A program made the position numbers and the translations under genes. The notes below the pieces were generated by a model. The model was not told the DNA's origin and searched no databases. It worked only from the letters and a program-made list of their open reading frames with translations. Positions 45,648-55,063 of a DNA stretch of 64,000 nt are shown one piece after another. The stretch covers positions 20,554 through 84,553 of the forward strand of contig CAYMSF010000010.1 of assembly GCA_964392985.1 (NCBI GenBank), given 5' to 3'. Positions within the stretch are counted from its first letter, which is position 1. Each line of letters starts with the position of its first letter. This DNA is from CAYMSF01 sp964392985. GTDB taxonomy: Bacteria > Verrucomicrobiota > Lentisphaeria > Victivallales > Victivallaceae.

Positions 45648-46793
45648 ATGTCGGACAATCGAGCCACAGTTATCAGAGCCGTCGGTCTTAGCAAAGTATT
45701 CCGGGATTTCTGGAACCGCCCGAAAGCTAAAGCAGTAAATGATATTGATTTTGAAGTAAAGGAAGGCGAGGTTATTGGACTGCTCGGACCGAATGGTTCA
45801 GGAAAATCAACCACCGTAAAAATGATTCTCGGTTTGCTTTATCCCACCGCCGGCAGTCTCTCTGTTTTTGACCAGTCACCGCGTGCGGTTGAGACCAAAC
45901 GCCAGATCGGTTATCTGCCGGAAGAATCTTACTTATACAAATATCTCACCGCCATGGAAACGCTTGATTTCTTTGGCTCTTTATTTAATCTTTCTGCCGA
46001 AGAGCGGCGCAGCCGGAGTGAACAACTCCTCGAAATGGTTGGTTTGAGCCATGCCAAACGCCGCCGCGTCGGCGAATTCTCCAAAGGTATGGCACGCCGT
46101 ATCGGTCTGGCACAGGCGATGATTAATGATCCTGGTCTGTTGATTCTGGACGAACCTACTTCCGGACTCGATCCGCTTGGTTGCAAAGAGGTGAAGGACC
46201 TGATTCTCTTACTGAAAAAACGTGGCAAAACCGTTGTCGTCACAAGCCATCTGCTTAGCGATGTTGAAGACATTTGTGATCGTGTCATTATACTCTATGG
46301 TGGCAAAATACGGGCAACCGGCACCTTGAACGAATTGCTTATCATGACCGACACTAATCGCATCACCACGCCGGCAATGTCGCCGGAAGCAACGAAAAAA
46401 TTATTGCAGATTCTCCGGGAAAATCTGGACGGGAACGAATTCCGTATCGACCATCCCCGCAAGAGTCTGGAAAACTTCTTTCTTGAAGTTATTAATACCG
46501 CCAAAGCTGAAAGCATTGAAACTGCCGGTGTTGTCGGTGGTGGCAAAATTGCTGATTACCTGACGGAACACGAAAATCCGGCCGAAATGCTCGTTAATCT
46601 GACCAGAGAAGAGGTTGAAACTAAACCGGAACAAGTTGATGTTCCTGCGGAAAACATTCTGACCGCAAATAAAAATCTGGCGAAACTCAGCGAAACCGAA
46701 CCCGTCGTTGAGGTAAAACCCGAAGTTGAACCGGCAAAAGCCAAGGAAGACTTGAGCAAGGTCAACGAAAAATTAAAAGATCTCGTATCTTAA
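45648..46793 (+). CDS. ABC-2 type transporter ATP-binding protein with C-terminal extension
   Basis: A 381-residue ATPase. Walker A is LLGPNGSGKSTT, the signature is EFSKGMARRIGLAQAM, and Walker B is LLILDEPTSGLDPLG. An ABC-2-type accessory region reaches about residue 290, then a tail of some 80 residues rich in Glu, Val and Lys without recognisable domain. It pairs with the permease gene 23 bases later. ATG at 45648 lies nine bases after GGAG; a TTG directly before it adds one residue. The substrate is unknown. Confidence 0.92.
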   Translation: MSDNRATVIRAVGLSKVFRDFWNRPKAKAVNDIDFEVKEGEVIGLLGPNGSGKSTTVKMILGLLYPTAGSLSVFDQSPRAVETKRQIGYLPEESYLYKYLTAMETLDFFGSLFNLSAEERRSRSEQLLEMVGLSHAKRRRVGEFSKGMARRIGLAQAMINDPGLLILDEPTSGLDPLGCKEVKDLILLLKKRGKTVVVTSHLLSDVEDICDRVIILYGGKIRATGTLNELLIMTDTNRITTPAMSPEATKKLLQILRENLDGNEFRIDHPRKSLENFFLEVINTAKAESIETAGVVGGGKIADYLTEHENPAEMLVNLTREEVETKPEQVDVPAENILTANKNLAKLSETEPVVEVKPEVEPAKAKEDLSKVNEKLKDLVS

Positions 46794-46816
46794 ATTACTG
46801 AATTGGAAGATAAAAT

Positions 46817-48259
46817 ATGACTGCTTTTATGGCGATTGTCAGGTTGACCTTTAAGAATGGTGTCAGGTCACACATTTTCCAATTGCTCCTTTTTGTTCTG
46901 TTACTTTGCATTGTATTAATTCCTGCCAATATTGCCGGCGACGGCACAGCCCGCGGTTTTATCCAGATATCCTTGAAATACAGCCTGGCGGCGGTTGCTT
47001 TTGTCCTTTCGCTATCGTCAATCTGGCTGGGATGTTTTATCATGTCGCGTGATGCGGAAAGCTATCAACTGCACATGGTGGTATCAAAACCGATTTCGCG
47101 AATCGTCATCTGGCTGGGAAAATGGACTGGCATCGTTTTGATTCACTTGATTCTACTCGCAGTTGCATCAGGAACGGTTTATTCCATTGTTCTCTGGAAG
47201 TTTCATCGTCAACCGTTCACCGATGCCGACAAAGCGGCGATTGAGAATGAAGTAATGGTTGGCCGCCGGGTATTCTTCCCCGAAGTTCCTGATATTAACA
47301 ATCTGGCCAAAGATATGTTGAGACAAAAAATAGCCGCCGGTTCAAAACTCTCCGGTTCGCTGGATACCTCGGAAGCCGGACAGGATAAAATGCTGAAAGA
47401 AATTAAACGTGAACTCATGGCGCAAATGTCAGAAGTTCCTCCAGGCGGGGTCAGGGTTTGGACTTACAAAGGGCTTCCGGCTGAATTGGACCGTCCGCTT
47501 TATCTTCGCTACCGGGTTTACGTCAACAAAATTTCAACTGAATTTCAACGTTTAACCCGTGGTTTGTGGCAAGTCGTTATCGCCACCCCGGATACCGAAG
47601 CCGAAAAACAAACTAACGTGTTTGAACAAAACAAAAATAAAGAGAAGCAGTATAAATACTTTTATTATCCACTGACACAATACCCGGAACAAATGATGTG
47701 CGGGGTATTCCTTGAACGCTATCTGCCACCGAAAGTAATCACGCCGGAACGCGAAGTGGTAATTTCCTTCTCCAACTTTGACTCAGAAAACGGAATGCTT
47801 TACTTCCAGCGTTCCGATGGTCCGAAACTAATGATTAAGGTTTCCGGATTTACTGAAAATTACTGCCGGGCGATATTTGTAATTTTTCTGCAACTGGTCG
47901 TTCTGGCAGGGCTGGCGTGTGCCGCAGCGTCGACGCTGTCAATGCCGACGGCAGTGTTTTTTGTGATTTCGTATCTGATGTTCGGCAGTTTTGCCACGTT
48001 CATGGCGAGTTCATCGTTTTTTGACGGTACTGCAGATTATATTGGATATTTTATCGGCAAGCTGATGTTGTTATGCGTAATTCCAATGCAGGAATTTGAG
48101 GTTACTCATTTTGTCGCTGATGGCGAACTGATTGAATGGTCATTTATTGGCAAATTATTTTTGTCGTATTTTGTATTGCGGGGGATGCCTTTATTCCTGC
48201 TTGGAATGTATCTCTACTGGCGCAGGGAACTGGGATTGGTGGTGAGAAAATATGAGTAG
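46817..48259 (+). CDS. ABC transporter permease (ABC-2 type)
   Basis: A 480-residue permease. Hydrophobic helices occur at about residues 18-37, 52-76 and 97-119, then a large soluble domain (about 120-345), then at least three more helices (IFVIFLQLVVLAGLACAAAS, TAVFFVISYLMFGSFATFM and the terminal FLSYFVLRGMPLFLLGMYLY). This layout is known from ABC-2-type exporters with a big extracytoplasmic insert. It overlaps the next gene by eight bases, so they are translated together. Confidence 0.85.
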   Translation: MTAFMAIVRLTFKNGVRSHIFQLLLFVLLLCIVLIPANIAGDGTARGFIQISLKYSLAAVAFVLSLSSIWLGCFIMSRDAESYQLHMVVSKPISRIVIWLGKWTGIVLIHLILLAVASGTVYSIVLWKFHRQPFTDADKAAIENEVMVGRRVFFPEVPDINNLAKDMLRQKIAAGSKLSGSLDTSEAGQDKMLKEIKRELMAQMSEVPPGGVRVWTYKGLPAELDRPLYLRYRVYVNKISTEFQRLTRGLWQVVIATPDTEAEKQTNVFEQNKNKEKQYKYFYYPLTQYPEQMMCGVFLERYLPPKVITPEREVVISFSNFDSENGMLYFQRSDGPKLMIKVSGFTENYCRAIFVIFLQLVVLAGLACAAASTLSMPTAVFFVISYLMFGSFATFMASSSFFDGTADYIGYFIGKLMLLCVIPMQEFEVTHFVADGELIEWSFIGKLFLSYFVLRGMPLFLLGMYLYWRRELGLVVRKYE

Positions 48260-49883
48260 ATTTAAAACAATTATTTTCTTTACAACGCTCGTGTCCGTTT
48301 CTATCATCTTATTGATTGGCATTGGCTTTACCCAGCGGAAACTGGATAATGCAATTGCCAAAGATAATCTCCACTTTACCGGTCAGATTAAAAATGCACC
48401 TCCGATTGTTGTCTTCACCACTGTTGCGCTTGGCAGTTTCCGCGGTCTCCTTGCCGACTTGATGTGGTTGCGTGCCGCTTCGCTCCAGGAAGAGGGCAAT
48501 TATTTCGAAATGGTGCAACTGGCTTCATGGATTACCAAATTGCAACCGCGTTTTTCCGGCGCCACTGCTTATCTGGCATGGAATATGGCCTATAATATTT
48601 CCGTAACCTGTTCGTCATTTGAAGACCGGTGGCGCTGGATTCAAGAGGGCGTAAAACTTATCCGTGACGAAGCGTTGGAATATAACCCCACTGATCCTTT
48701 GCTGTATAAAGAACTTGGCTGGATATTCCAGCATAAACTGGGCAATATTCTCGATGACGCCAATCTCTATTACAAAAATCGTCTGGCCGTCATCCTGACT
48801 CAAATTGTCGGCAGCGACCCTGACTGGGCCATGCTGGCCAAGGTGCCTCAATCCCGCGACGCGTTGCTCAAAGAAATCCCGGCCAACGTTAAGTTTACCG
48901 AACTGATTGATAATTCTAAATATAAGAGTCTGGACAATCTTTATGAAGAATTCAAAAAACAGTCTAAATTACCGGCTGATTTCGCGCTTGCATTGAATAA
49001 TCCCGGGGTCAGCGAATTGTTGACCCGTTATTTTCAGGTGAGATGGCTGGAAGAGCAGTTGAAGTTGAATCCGGTATTAATTAATAATTTGAATGTCAAA
49101 TATGGCATGCTGGATTGGCGTACTCCTGAAGCCCAGGCCATCTACTGGGCGACGATGGGACTCGAAAAAACGCCAAGTCATCGCGATTTGTCCTGTGAAC
49201 GCATGATTGTTCAGGCGCTCAAAGATTCGTTCATTGCCGGGCGGATTATGATGGTTGATAAAGATAAATTTGAAACTATTATCGCCGTACCTAACTTTGC
49301 GGTGATGGATTCAGTTTTGCGTACCTTCGAAGAAGCCTATGAAAAGAACGAAAAACTCAGCACTTTCGCATCCGCAAAAATAAATTTTATGGCTGAAGCC
49401 ATTGTTCTGCTTTACAATTATGGCAAATTCTCTAAGGCGGCGGAATATTACAAACTGCTGAAAAAAGAAGAACCGGGCAAATACCAGAAGTCGCTTGAAG
49501 AGTTTGTAATGCAACAGTGGTCGGAAGAAGTTCGCGATGCCTCAGTGAAGAAAGCTACCGACATCGTGAGCGGAATGATTTACCGCAGTTGCAACTATCT
49601 TATCTATGGTGACGATGACGCCGCTATCGCCAATGAACGTATGGCCAGATATATTTACACTACCTATCAGCAGAATAATGCCGATATCAAAGTGAGAACC
49701 GGCTTGGCATCATATCGTGATATTAAAAATTCCGTCATTACCAATTTGTTGAAAACTTATCCACCGGCCATCGCAGAAATATTGACGTTGCGACTCAAAG
49801 AAGACACTGCAAAGAAAGTTGATTTGACTGTACCTGCCCCTGCCGTCAATTTTGAGCCGCCAAAGCTGGATTTGCCGAAATAA
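48252..49883 (+). CDS. conserved hypothetical TPR-like protein with N-terminal membrane segment
   Basis: A 543-residue protein with one membrane segment at residues about 7-27 (FFTTLVSVSIILLIGIGF). A conserved region around ALGSFRGLLADLMWLRAASL, then LASWITKLQPRFSGATAYLAWNMAY and YNPTDPLLYKELGWIFQHK, has the helical periodicity of TPR-type solenoids. I have seen the same arrangement in PVC-group genomes after an ABC-2 transporter, but I know no function. It overlaps the permease gene by eight bases and ends the seven-gene run. It is probably a periplasmic accessory subunit of the transporter. Confidence 0.8.
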   Translation: MSRFKTIIFFTTLVSVSIILLIGIGFTQRKLDNAIAKDNLHFTGQIKNAPPIVVFTTVALGSFRGLLADLMWLRAASLQEEGNYFEMVQLASWITKLQPRFSGATAYLAWNMAYNISVTCSSFEDRWRWIQEGVKLIRDEALEYNPTDPLLYKELGWIFQHKLGNILDDANLYYKNRLAVILTQIVGSDPDWAMLAKVPQSRDALLKEIPANVKFTELIDNSKYKSLDNLYEEFKKQSKLPADFALALNNPGVSELLTRYFQVRWLEEQLKLNPVLINNLNVKYGMLDWRTPEAQAIYWATMGLEKTPSHRDLSCERMIVQALKDSFIAGRIMMVDKDKFETIIAVPNFAVMDSVLRTFEEAYEKNEKLSTFASAKINFMAEAIVLLYNYGKFSKAAEYYKLLKKEEPGKYQKSLEEFVMQQWSEEVRDASVKKATDIVSGMIYRSCNYLIYGDDDAAIANERMARYIYTTYQQNNADIKVRTGLASYRDIKNSVITNLLKTYPPAIAEILTLRLKEDTAKKVDLTVPAPAVNFEPPKLDLPK

Positions 49884-49930
49884 CACTTTTCTTATACCGG
49901 CGATAGTCGTTTATTATCTGGTTTAAAAAC

Positions 49931-50428
49931 ATGAATACACCCGAAGAAATTATCTCGCGACTGCATTTGCAACCATTGCCGGTCGAGGGTGGATATTATT
50001 CCGAGACCTACCGTTCCACAATATCTCTGCCAGACAATAAACATTGCTGCGGCACCTCTATCTACTATCTGCTCCACGGTAATAATCGTTCAGACTGGCA
50101 CCAGGTCGCCAGTGACGAAATCTGGTTCTATCACTGCGGCAGTCCGGCAGTTCAGTTATTACTCTTCCCTGACGGACACTGGGAGGAAAGGGTTATCGGC
50201 AATGATATTGCCAACGGTCAAGTTCCGCAAAGCGTCATTCCCGCCGGAGTATGGCAGGCGGCGACACTGCTGGATGCAGGTTCATGGGGATTATTCGGTG
50301 CCGTGGTATTTCCAGGCTTTGAATATTTCGACTTTACCGCCGGTGATGTCACTGAGTTGATTACTCAATATCCGTCCGCATCGGAGAGAATCCGTCAACT
50401 CGACCTGGCGGAAAGAAAATCAATATAA
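49931..50428 (+). CDS. DUF985-family cupin protein
   Basis: A 165-residue cupin of the DUF985 family: LHLQPLPVEGGYYSETYRS at the front, the metal-like strand SDWHQVASDEIWFYHCGSP, and a late GAVVFPGFEYFDF. The family resembles small-sugar or ketoacid-binding cupins but has no firmly assigned reaction here. It is convergent with guaB, only 12 bases apart. Confidence 0.88.
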   Translation: MNTPEEIISRLHLQPLPVEGGYYSETYRSTISLPDNKHCCGTSIYYLLHGNNRSDWHQVASDEIWFYHCGSPAVQLLLFPDGHWEERVIGNDIANGQVPQSVIPAGVWQAATLLDAGSWGLFGAVVFPGFEYFDFTAGDVTELITQYPSASERIRQLDLAERKSI

Positions 50429-50440
50429 AAGGTGAATCTT

Positions 50441-51940
50441 TTAATGTTCCGCAGTGTAATTCGGGGCATCTTTCGCCATAATAACATCGTGCGGATGGGC
50501 TTCTCTCAATCCCGCTGAAGTAACGCGAATGAGTTTTGCTTTCTTGTGAAACTCTTCAATAGTTTTGACACCGCAATAACCGCAGGCATATTTCAAACCG
50601 CCGACAAACTGGTGAATCACATCACTGACCGGACCGCGGAACGGTACCAGACCTTCAATTCCCTGCGGCACCAGCTTCTTCTCGTCATTTACCTCTGACT
50701 GACCATAACGTTCACGACTGGCTTTACCGGTTTTCATCGCTTCAAGACTGCCCATGCCGCGATAAACAACATAGCGCCGTCCATGATGCAGAGTAACCTC
50801 TCCAGTGCTTTCTGACGTTCCGGCGAGAACCGAACCCATCATAACGCAGGAAGAACCAACCGCGATGGCTTTGGCGACATCTCCAGACTGCTTAATACCA
50901 CCGTCAGCAATGACGGGAATACTGGGACCGACAGCTTTTTTAACTTGATATACCGCCGAGACTTGCGGGATGCCGACACCGGCAACAACACGCGTTGTAC
51001 AAATCGAACCTGGTCCAATGCCGACTTTAATTCCATCAGCGCCCGCCTCGGCAAGCGCCAGACCGGCTTCCGCAGTTGCGACATTGCCGGCAACGATATC
51101 AATCTTTGAACCGTATGTTTTTTTCAACAGTTTGATTGTCTCAATAACATTTTTGCTGTGCCCGTGGGCAGTGTCAATGACCAGCGCGTCAGCGCCGGCG
51201 CTGAGCAACGCGGCGGCACGCTCTTCATCATAAGGTCCGATGGCCGCAGCAACACGCAATTGATGTTGCGTGTCACGATTATAGTCCGGTTCTTCTTTGT
51301 CTATAAGCGTCTTAACATCCTGGAAGCTGAACAACCCGGTAAGTCTTCCATCAGCATCAACCGTGGGCAGTTTGCCGACTTTCTTCTCAAGCATGGTTTT
51401 ATAAGCATTGCGGATAGACAATCCGTCTTTGGCGGTTACGAGAGCTTTAGTCATGACATCGCCGATTCTCAAGTTATAACTGGTCAGGAACTTTATGTCA
51501 CGCGCAGTAATTATACCGACGAGTTTATTGTTGTCATCAACGATGGGAAATCCGGAAAAGGAGTACTTCTTGATTTTCTTTTCTTTCAGCATTTCCGCAA
51601 CAGTCTGGTCGGCGCGGAAAACCACCGGCAATTTTATCATGCCGTTCAAATACAGCTTCACTTTCTTTACTTCATGCGCCTGCTGTTCAATACTCAAATT
51701 TTTGTGGATGACGCCGATTCCGCCAAGACGGGCAATCGCAATCGCCATCTCGCTCTCGGTAACCGTATCCATCGCGGCGCTGACAAAGGGGATATTTAAT
51801 TTGACATTCCGGGAAAAGTAGGAACTCACATCCGCCTGTTCCGGCGCGAAGTCGGCAAATTGAGTAATTAGTGAGATATCATCAAAAGTTAAACCCTCAT
51901 ACTTGAATGCCGCCATGAAATCATCAATAAATTTGTTCAT
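50441..51940 (-). CDS. guaB: inosine-5'-monophosphate dehydrogenase
   Basis: A 499-residue IMPDH, the committed step to guanine nucleotides. The TIM barrel starts with LTFDDISLI; a CBS pair is inserted at about residues 95-205. The active-site loop is GIGPGSICTTRVVAG with the catalytic Cys, then GGIKQSGDVAKAIAVGS and MGSLEAM follow. ATG at 51940 has GGGAGG six bases before it; reading further to 52009 adds 23 residues with no family support. Confidence 0.96.
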   Translation of the reverse strand: MNKFIDDFMAAFKYEGLTFDDISLITQFADFAPEQADVSSYFSRNVKLNIPFVSAAMDTVTESEMAIAIARLGGIGVIHKNLSIEQQAHEVKKVKLYLNGMIKLPVVFRADQTVAEMLKEKKIKKYSFSGFPIVDDNNKLVGIITARDIKFLTSYNLRIGDVMTKALVTAKDGLSIRNAYKTMLEKKVGKLPTVDADGRLTGLFSFQDVKTLIDKEEPDYNRDTQHQLRVAAAIGPYDEERAAALLSAGADALVIDTAHGHSKNVIETIKLLKKTYGSKIDIVAGNVATAEAGLALAEAGADGIKVGIGPGSICTTRVVAGVGIPQVSAVYQVKKAVGPSIPVIADGGIKQSGDVAKAIAVGSSCVMMGSVLAGTSESTGEVTLHHGRRYVVYRGMGSLEAMKTGKASRERYGQSEVNDEKKLVPQGIEGLVPFRGPVSDVIHQFVGGLKYACGYCGVKTIEEFHKKAKLIRVTSAGLREAHPHDVIMAKDAPNYTAEH

Positions 51941-52231
51941 CCGTCGCCTCCCTGCCCCGAATATTTTCACCAGAAACTGTAGTTTATCGCGAAAAGTAAT
52001 ATATAACAAAAATTAAAAAAGTAAATCACCGCTTCCGGGGTATTTGAATTTTTCTCATCATAAAAGCAATGACCGCAGTGAATCATGCTGTTGCCTTCCG
52101 TTTTGTACAATCTTTTCATAAAAATGGGTAAGCTGCTCCTTTTTTTATTGCACACCAACTCTTTTCACGGTAAATTATAGTTCTGTTTAAACAATAAATC
52201 ATTAAACCGGGATATTAATAATCCATCAAAT

Positions 52232-52666
52232 ATGAGTACCGAACAAATAAATTTAGATGTTGAATGTCCTCACTGTCAGGTGCATTTCAATGTTGCGCCC
52301 GAGGATGAAATACCCGATTTCTGCCCTGCCTGCGGTAAACCGGTGTCCGTGTCCCGGCCTGAAACCGCGGCGATTTGCTCCGTAACTTGCGCTGATTGCG
52401 GGTTCCGCGGCCAATCCGAAAAATGCGGCGGCGTTAATATTTATATTTTTATCCTGTTACTGTTTCTCGGCATTCTGCCTGCCGTCGTTTACGCCTTTTT
52501 CTGTCCGGGCGAATACTATCGCTGTCCGGAATGCAAATCCCGGCGTTTGTCCTGGCCGCCGGGAAGCCAACCGCCCAAGGGCAAGAGTAATTCCGGTCCA
52601 AGTTGTTGCGGCTGCCTGCTCCTCATTTTACTGTTTATTTTCGTCTATAAGTTGATACACAGGTAA
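52232..52666 (+). CDS. zinc-ribbon membrane protein
   Basis: A 144-residue protein with three CxxC pairs in zinc-ribbon spacing (ECPHC with FCPAC; TCADC; RCPEC), a central membrane segment at about residues 69-90 and a short hydrophobic tail with CCGCLLLILLFIFVY. It probably sits in the inner membrane with cytoplasmic zinc fingers. I know no function. It lies 14 bases before bioG, on the same strand. Confidence 0.7.
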   Translation: MSTEQINLDVECPHCQVHFNVAPEDEIPDFCPACGKPVSVSRPETAAICSVTCADCGFRGQSEKCGGVNIYIFILLLFLGILPAVVYAFFCPGEYYRCPECKSRRLSWPPGSQPPKGKSNSGPSCCGCLLLILLFIFVYKLIHR

Positions 52667-52680
52667 TCGGGGAACTGCCA

Positions 52681-53364
52681 ATGAAATTCAAAATGCTCAC
52701 CGGCAATGATCCGGCGGATATCCTGATTTTTTTCAACGGCTGGGGCATGGATGAAAACCCGTTTCGCCACCTCGCCACCGGCAGGATGGATGTATTAATG
52801 CTGTTTGACTATTCCGACCTGACGCTACCGGTCAATCTCGAAAATATCTGCGTCAAATACAAACGGATTCATCTGGTGGCATGGTCGCTGGGCGTATGGG
52901 CAGCGGCAACCACACTGGAACATTCACCGCTGAAGCTACATTCCTCAATCGCGATCAACGGCACAGTCACGCCAATTTCCGGCGAGGACGGCATACCTCC
53001 GGAGATTTTTCAGGCAACGCTTGATTCCTGGAATGATTTAAGTCGAAAAAAATTTAACCGCCGCATGTGCGCAACACCGGAAATACTAAAAATATTCGAA
53101 GCCAACCAGCCCGGACGAACTTCCAGCGATCAATTGCTTGAACTTCAAGAAATAGCAAAAACAATATTCAGTCAGGCTCACCCTCCGGCAGCAACGCTAT
53201 TCAGAAACGCAGTCATTGGAACTGAAGACCGGATATTCCCACCCGCTAACCAACTTGCGGCATGGAACCAAGCCGGGATAGCAAACTCATCATATCCGTT
53301 TCCGCATTATCCGTTTTCCACCTTCAATCAATGGCAGGAGTTGCTGAATTTTGCAAAAAATTGA
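52681..53364 (+). CDS. bioG: pimeloyl-ACP methyl ester esterase BioG
   Basis: A 227-residue alpha/beta hydrolase of the DUF452/BioG group. Diagnostic features are ILIFFNGWGMDENPFRHL near the start, the nucleophile serine in VAWSLGVWAAA, and the C-terminal histidine in PHYPFSTF. BioG removes the methyl group from pimeloyl-ACP methyl ester late in pimelate synthesis for biotin. It overlaps bioC by 14 bases and so is coupled to it, which supports the assignment. No bioF, bioA, bioD or bioB genes are nearby. Confidence 0.88.
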   Translation: MKFKMLTGNDPADILIFFNGWGMDENPFRHLATGRMDVLMLFDYSDLTLPVNLENICVKYKRIHLVAWSLGVWAAATTLEHSPLKLHSSIAINGTVTPISGEDGIPPEIFQATLDSWNDLSRKKFNRRMCATPEILKIFEANQPGRTSSDQLLELQEIAKTIFSQAHPPAATLFRNAVIGTEDRIFPPANQLAAWNQAGIANSSYPFPHYPFSTFNQWQELLNFAKN

Positions 53365-54106
53365 CAAATTACTGGTGAAAAATCGCTTTGCCGGCAGCCT
53401 GAATTTTTACAGCGCTCATGCCACCGTGCAACAAAATATGGCCGGGCATCTGATAAGTTCACTGCTGCATCATACCGGCAATCAACATATTTTTGAAACC
53501 ATTCTTGAAATCGGTTGCGGCACCGGATTGCTGACCCGCGAGATTGCCCGACAATTATCCTGCAAACAATTGCTCGTCAATGATCTTGTGCCGGAGTGCA
53601 AACAGTATATTGAATCCATTACTCCATGCAAATTCATTCCCGGCGATATTGAACATATCACCATCCCGTCCGGCTTGGAACTGATTATCTCCAATGCCAC
53701 CCTCCAATGGCTGAACAACCCAGCCCGGACACTGGCAAAATTGGCATCCAGCCTCAAAACCAATGGAATTGTTGCCATTGCCTCGTTCGGCACGGATAAC
53801 CTGCACGAAATAGCCGCGCTCACCGGCAATAAACTGCACTACTATTCGCTCACAGAATGGCGCGAAATGTTAAATCGTGATTTCAACGTTGTTGATTCCT
53901 CTGAACAGTTTGAAAAACTGGTTTTTCTTTCCCCGGTAGCGGCACTGCAACATTTACGCAATACCGGCGTAACCGGGTTGAAGCAGAAAACCTGGACAAA
54001 AACAATGCTGCACAATTTTTCCAGAGATTATATTTCCCGTTACAGTGTCGAAGGCGGCATTGCTCTCACCTACCATCCCATTCAACTCATCGCAGTAAAA
54101 AAATAG
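53351..54106 (+). CDS. bioC: malonyl-ACP O-methyltransferase BioC
   Basis: A 251-residue SAM-dependent methyltransferase that starts pimelate synthesis by methylating malonyl-ACP. It has NRFAGSLNFYSAHATVQQNM at the front, the SAM motif ILEIGCGTGLLTREI, LIISNATLQWL as in BioC and the later TGVTG segment. The only start in a suitable place is TTG at 53351, inside the end of bioG. Downstream, the acetyltransferase gene begins 16 bases later. Confidence 0.88.
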   Translation: MQKIDKLLVKNRFAGSLNFYSAHATVQQNMAGHLISSLLHHTGNQHIFETILEIGCGTGLLTREIARQLSCKQLLVNDLVPECKQYIESITPCKFIPGDIEHITIPSGLELIISNATLQWLNNPARTLAKLASSLKTNGIVAIASFGTDNLHEIAALTGNKLHYYSLTEWREMLNRDFNVVDSSEQFEKLVFLSPVAALQHLRNTGVTGLKQKTWTKTMLHNFSRDYISRYSVEGGIALTYHPIQLIAVKK

Positions 54107-54122
54107 CGCAATGGAGCCAATC

Positions 54123-54539
54123 ATGGACAATCTCGTAATTCGGCGTGCAAAATATTTGGAGGCAAAGAAAATTAAGGATTTCGATCTATTTATTGGCGAC
54201 CGGAGAATTGACAATTGGCGCGGAGAATTATTATGTGGAATAATCAATGATGAGGTTGTTGGATTTATATCATACTCATCCAGTCAATTTTATAACAGAC
54301 CTTATATTGTTGCAATTTGTGTCAAAAATGAATTCAGAAGACGTGGAATTGCTTTCAGTCTGATTAAACGAGTTTTAGAAATATATGACGGAATTGACGT
54401 ATGGGTTTCTACTGAAGATTACAACAAAGAAGCCATAAACCTGTTTAAAAAGTCTGGTTTCAAGGAAGCCGGTTCTTTATGTTACTTAAACAGAGACGAT
54501 TCAAGAGAACTCTTTTTTGTCAAACCAGGAAATTTATAA
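54123..54539 (+). CDS. GNAT family N-acetyltransferase
   Basis: A 138-residue acetyltransferase with the GNAT fold: EVVGFISYSSSQF, then the acetyl-CoA binding stretch IVAICVKNEFRRRGIAFSLI with the R/K-R-R-G-I/V-A pattern, and the later NLFKKSGFKEAGSL. Substrate unknown. ATG at 54123 has GGAG six bases upstream, so it is preferred over an ATG at 54111. It is the last rightward gene before the second accessory block. Confidence 0.85.
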   Translation: MDNLVIRRAKYLEAKKIKDFDLFIGDRRIDNWRGELLCGIINDEVVGFISYSSSQFYNRPYIVAICVKNEFRRRGIAFSLIKRVLEIYDGIDVWVSTEDYNKEAINLFKKSGFKEAGSLCYLNRDDSRELFFVKPGNL

Positions 54540-54604
54540 ATACTGCACTTCTTCTTATAGTCAATTCGAATGGCGCAAAATGTTAAGTATTACAGTACGA
54601 AAGA

Positions 54605-55063
54605 CTAGGGAGTACGCTCCGCCTGCGAATTATCCGCATCCGTTCTTCCAAAAGAAACTCGAATATGATAACCTTTATACGGGGGGTTAACCATATCATC
54701 TGGATTGGAATGCAATAAGTCCTCTCTGGAAACGCGAAAAGGCATTTCTGAAGTCATCCAGTTGTCAAATGCTTTGTTGATAACATCTGGAAGCCACCTG
54801 GGTGGAAATTTGTCTGACGGAATTTGGTCTTGCGGAATATCGGAAAACTGCATTCCTTTTATTTCATAGGCGTAATTATATGCCTCTTCGCTTTTATGAT
54901 GGAATCTCATCAACAAACGACCATCTTTAGTTGTCCATAAGTCCATCGTGTATTTCCTTTTCCCTCCGAAAATCACGTGGTCAGCAATAAATATATTTTT
55001 TAATCCCTTTGCAGAAAACCAATCAATGAATTCAAGCTCAATCTGTTTTTTAATTTTCCTCAT
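54605..55063 (-). CDS. hypothetical protein
   Basis: A 152-residue soluble protein without a family I recognise. It starts IELEFIDWFSAKGLKNI, continues with RKYTMDLWTTKDGRLLMRFH, and ends in a polar tail. The mixed alpha/beta pattern and W/D richness suggest a folded domain. It follows a convergent acetyltransferase and lies at the edge of the accessory block. Confidence 0.6.
   Translation of the reverse strand: MRKIKKQIELEFIDWFSAKGLKNIFIADHVIFGGKRKYTMDLWTTKDGRLLMRFHHKSEEAYNYAYEIKGMQFSDIPQDQIPSDKFPPRWLPDVINKAFDNWMTSEMPFRVSREDLLHSNPDDMVNPPYKGYHIRVSFGRTDADNSQAERTP

Noticed and set aside
51967..52158. Leftward 63-codon frame between guaB and the zinc-ribbon gene
   Set aside because: No recognisable domain, and it lies in the guaB leader where a promoter is expected.
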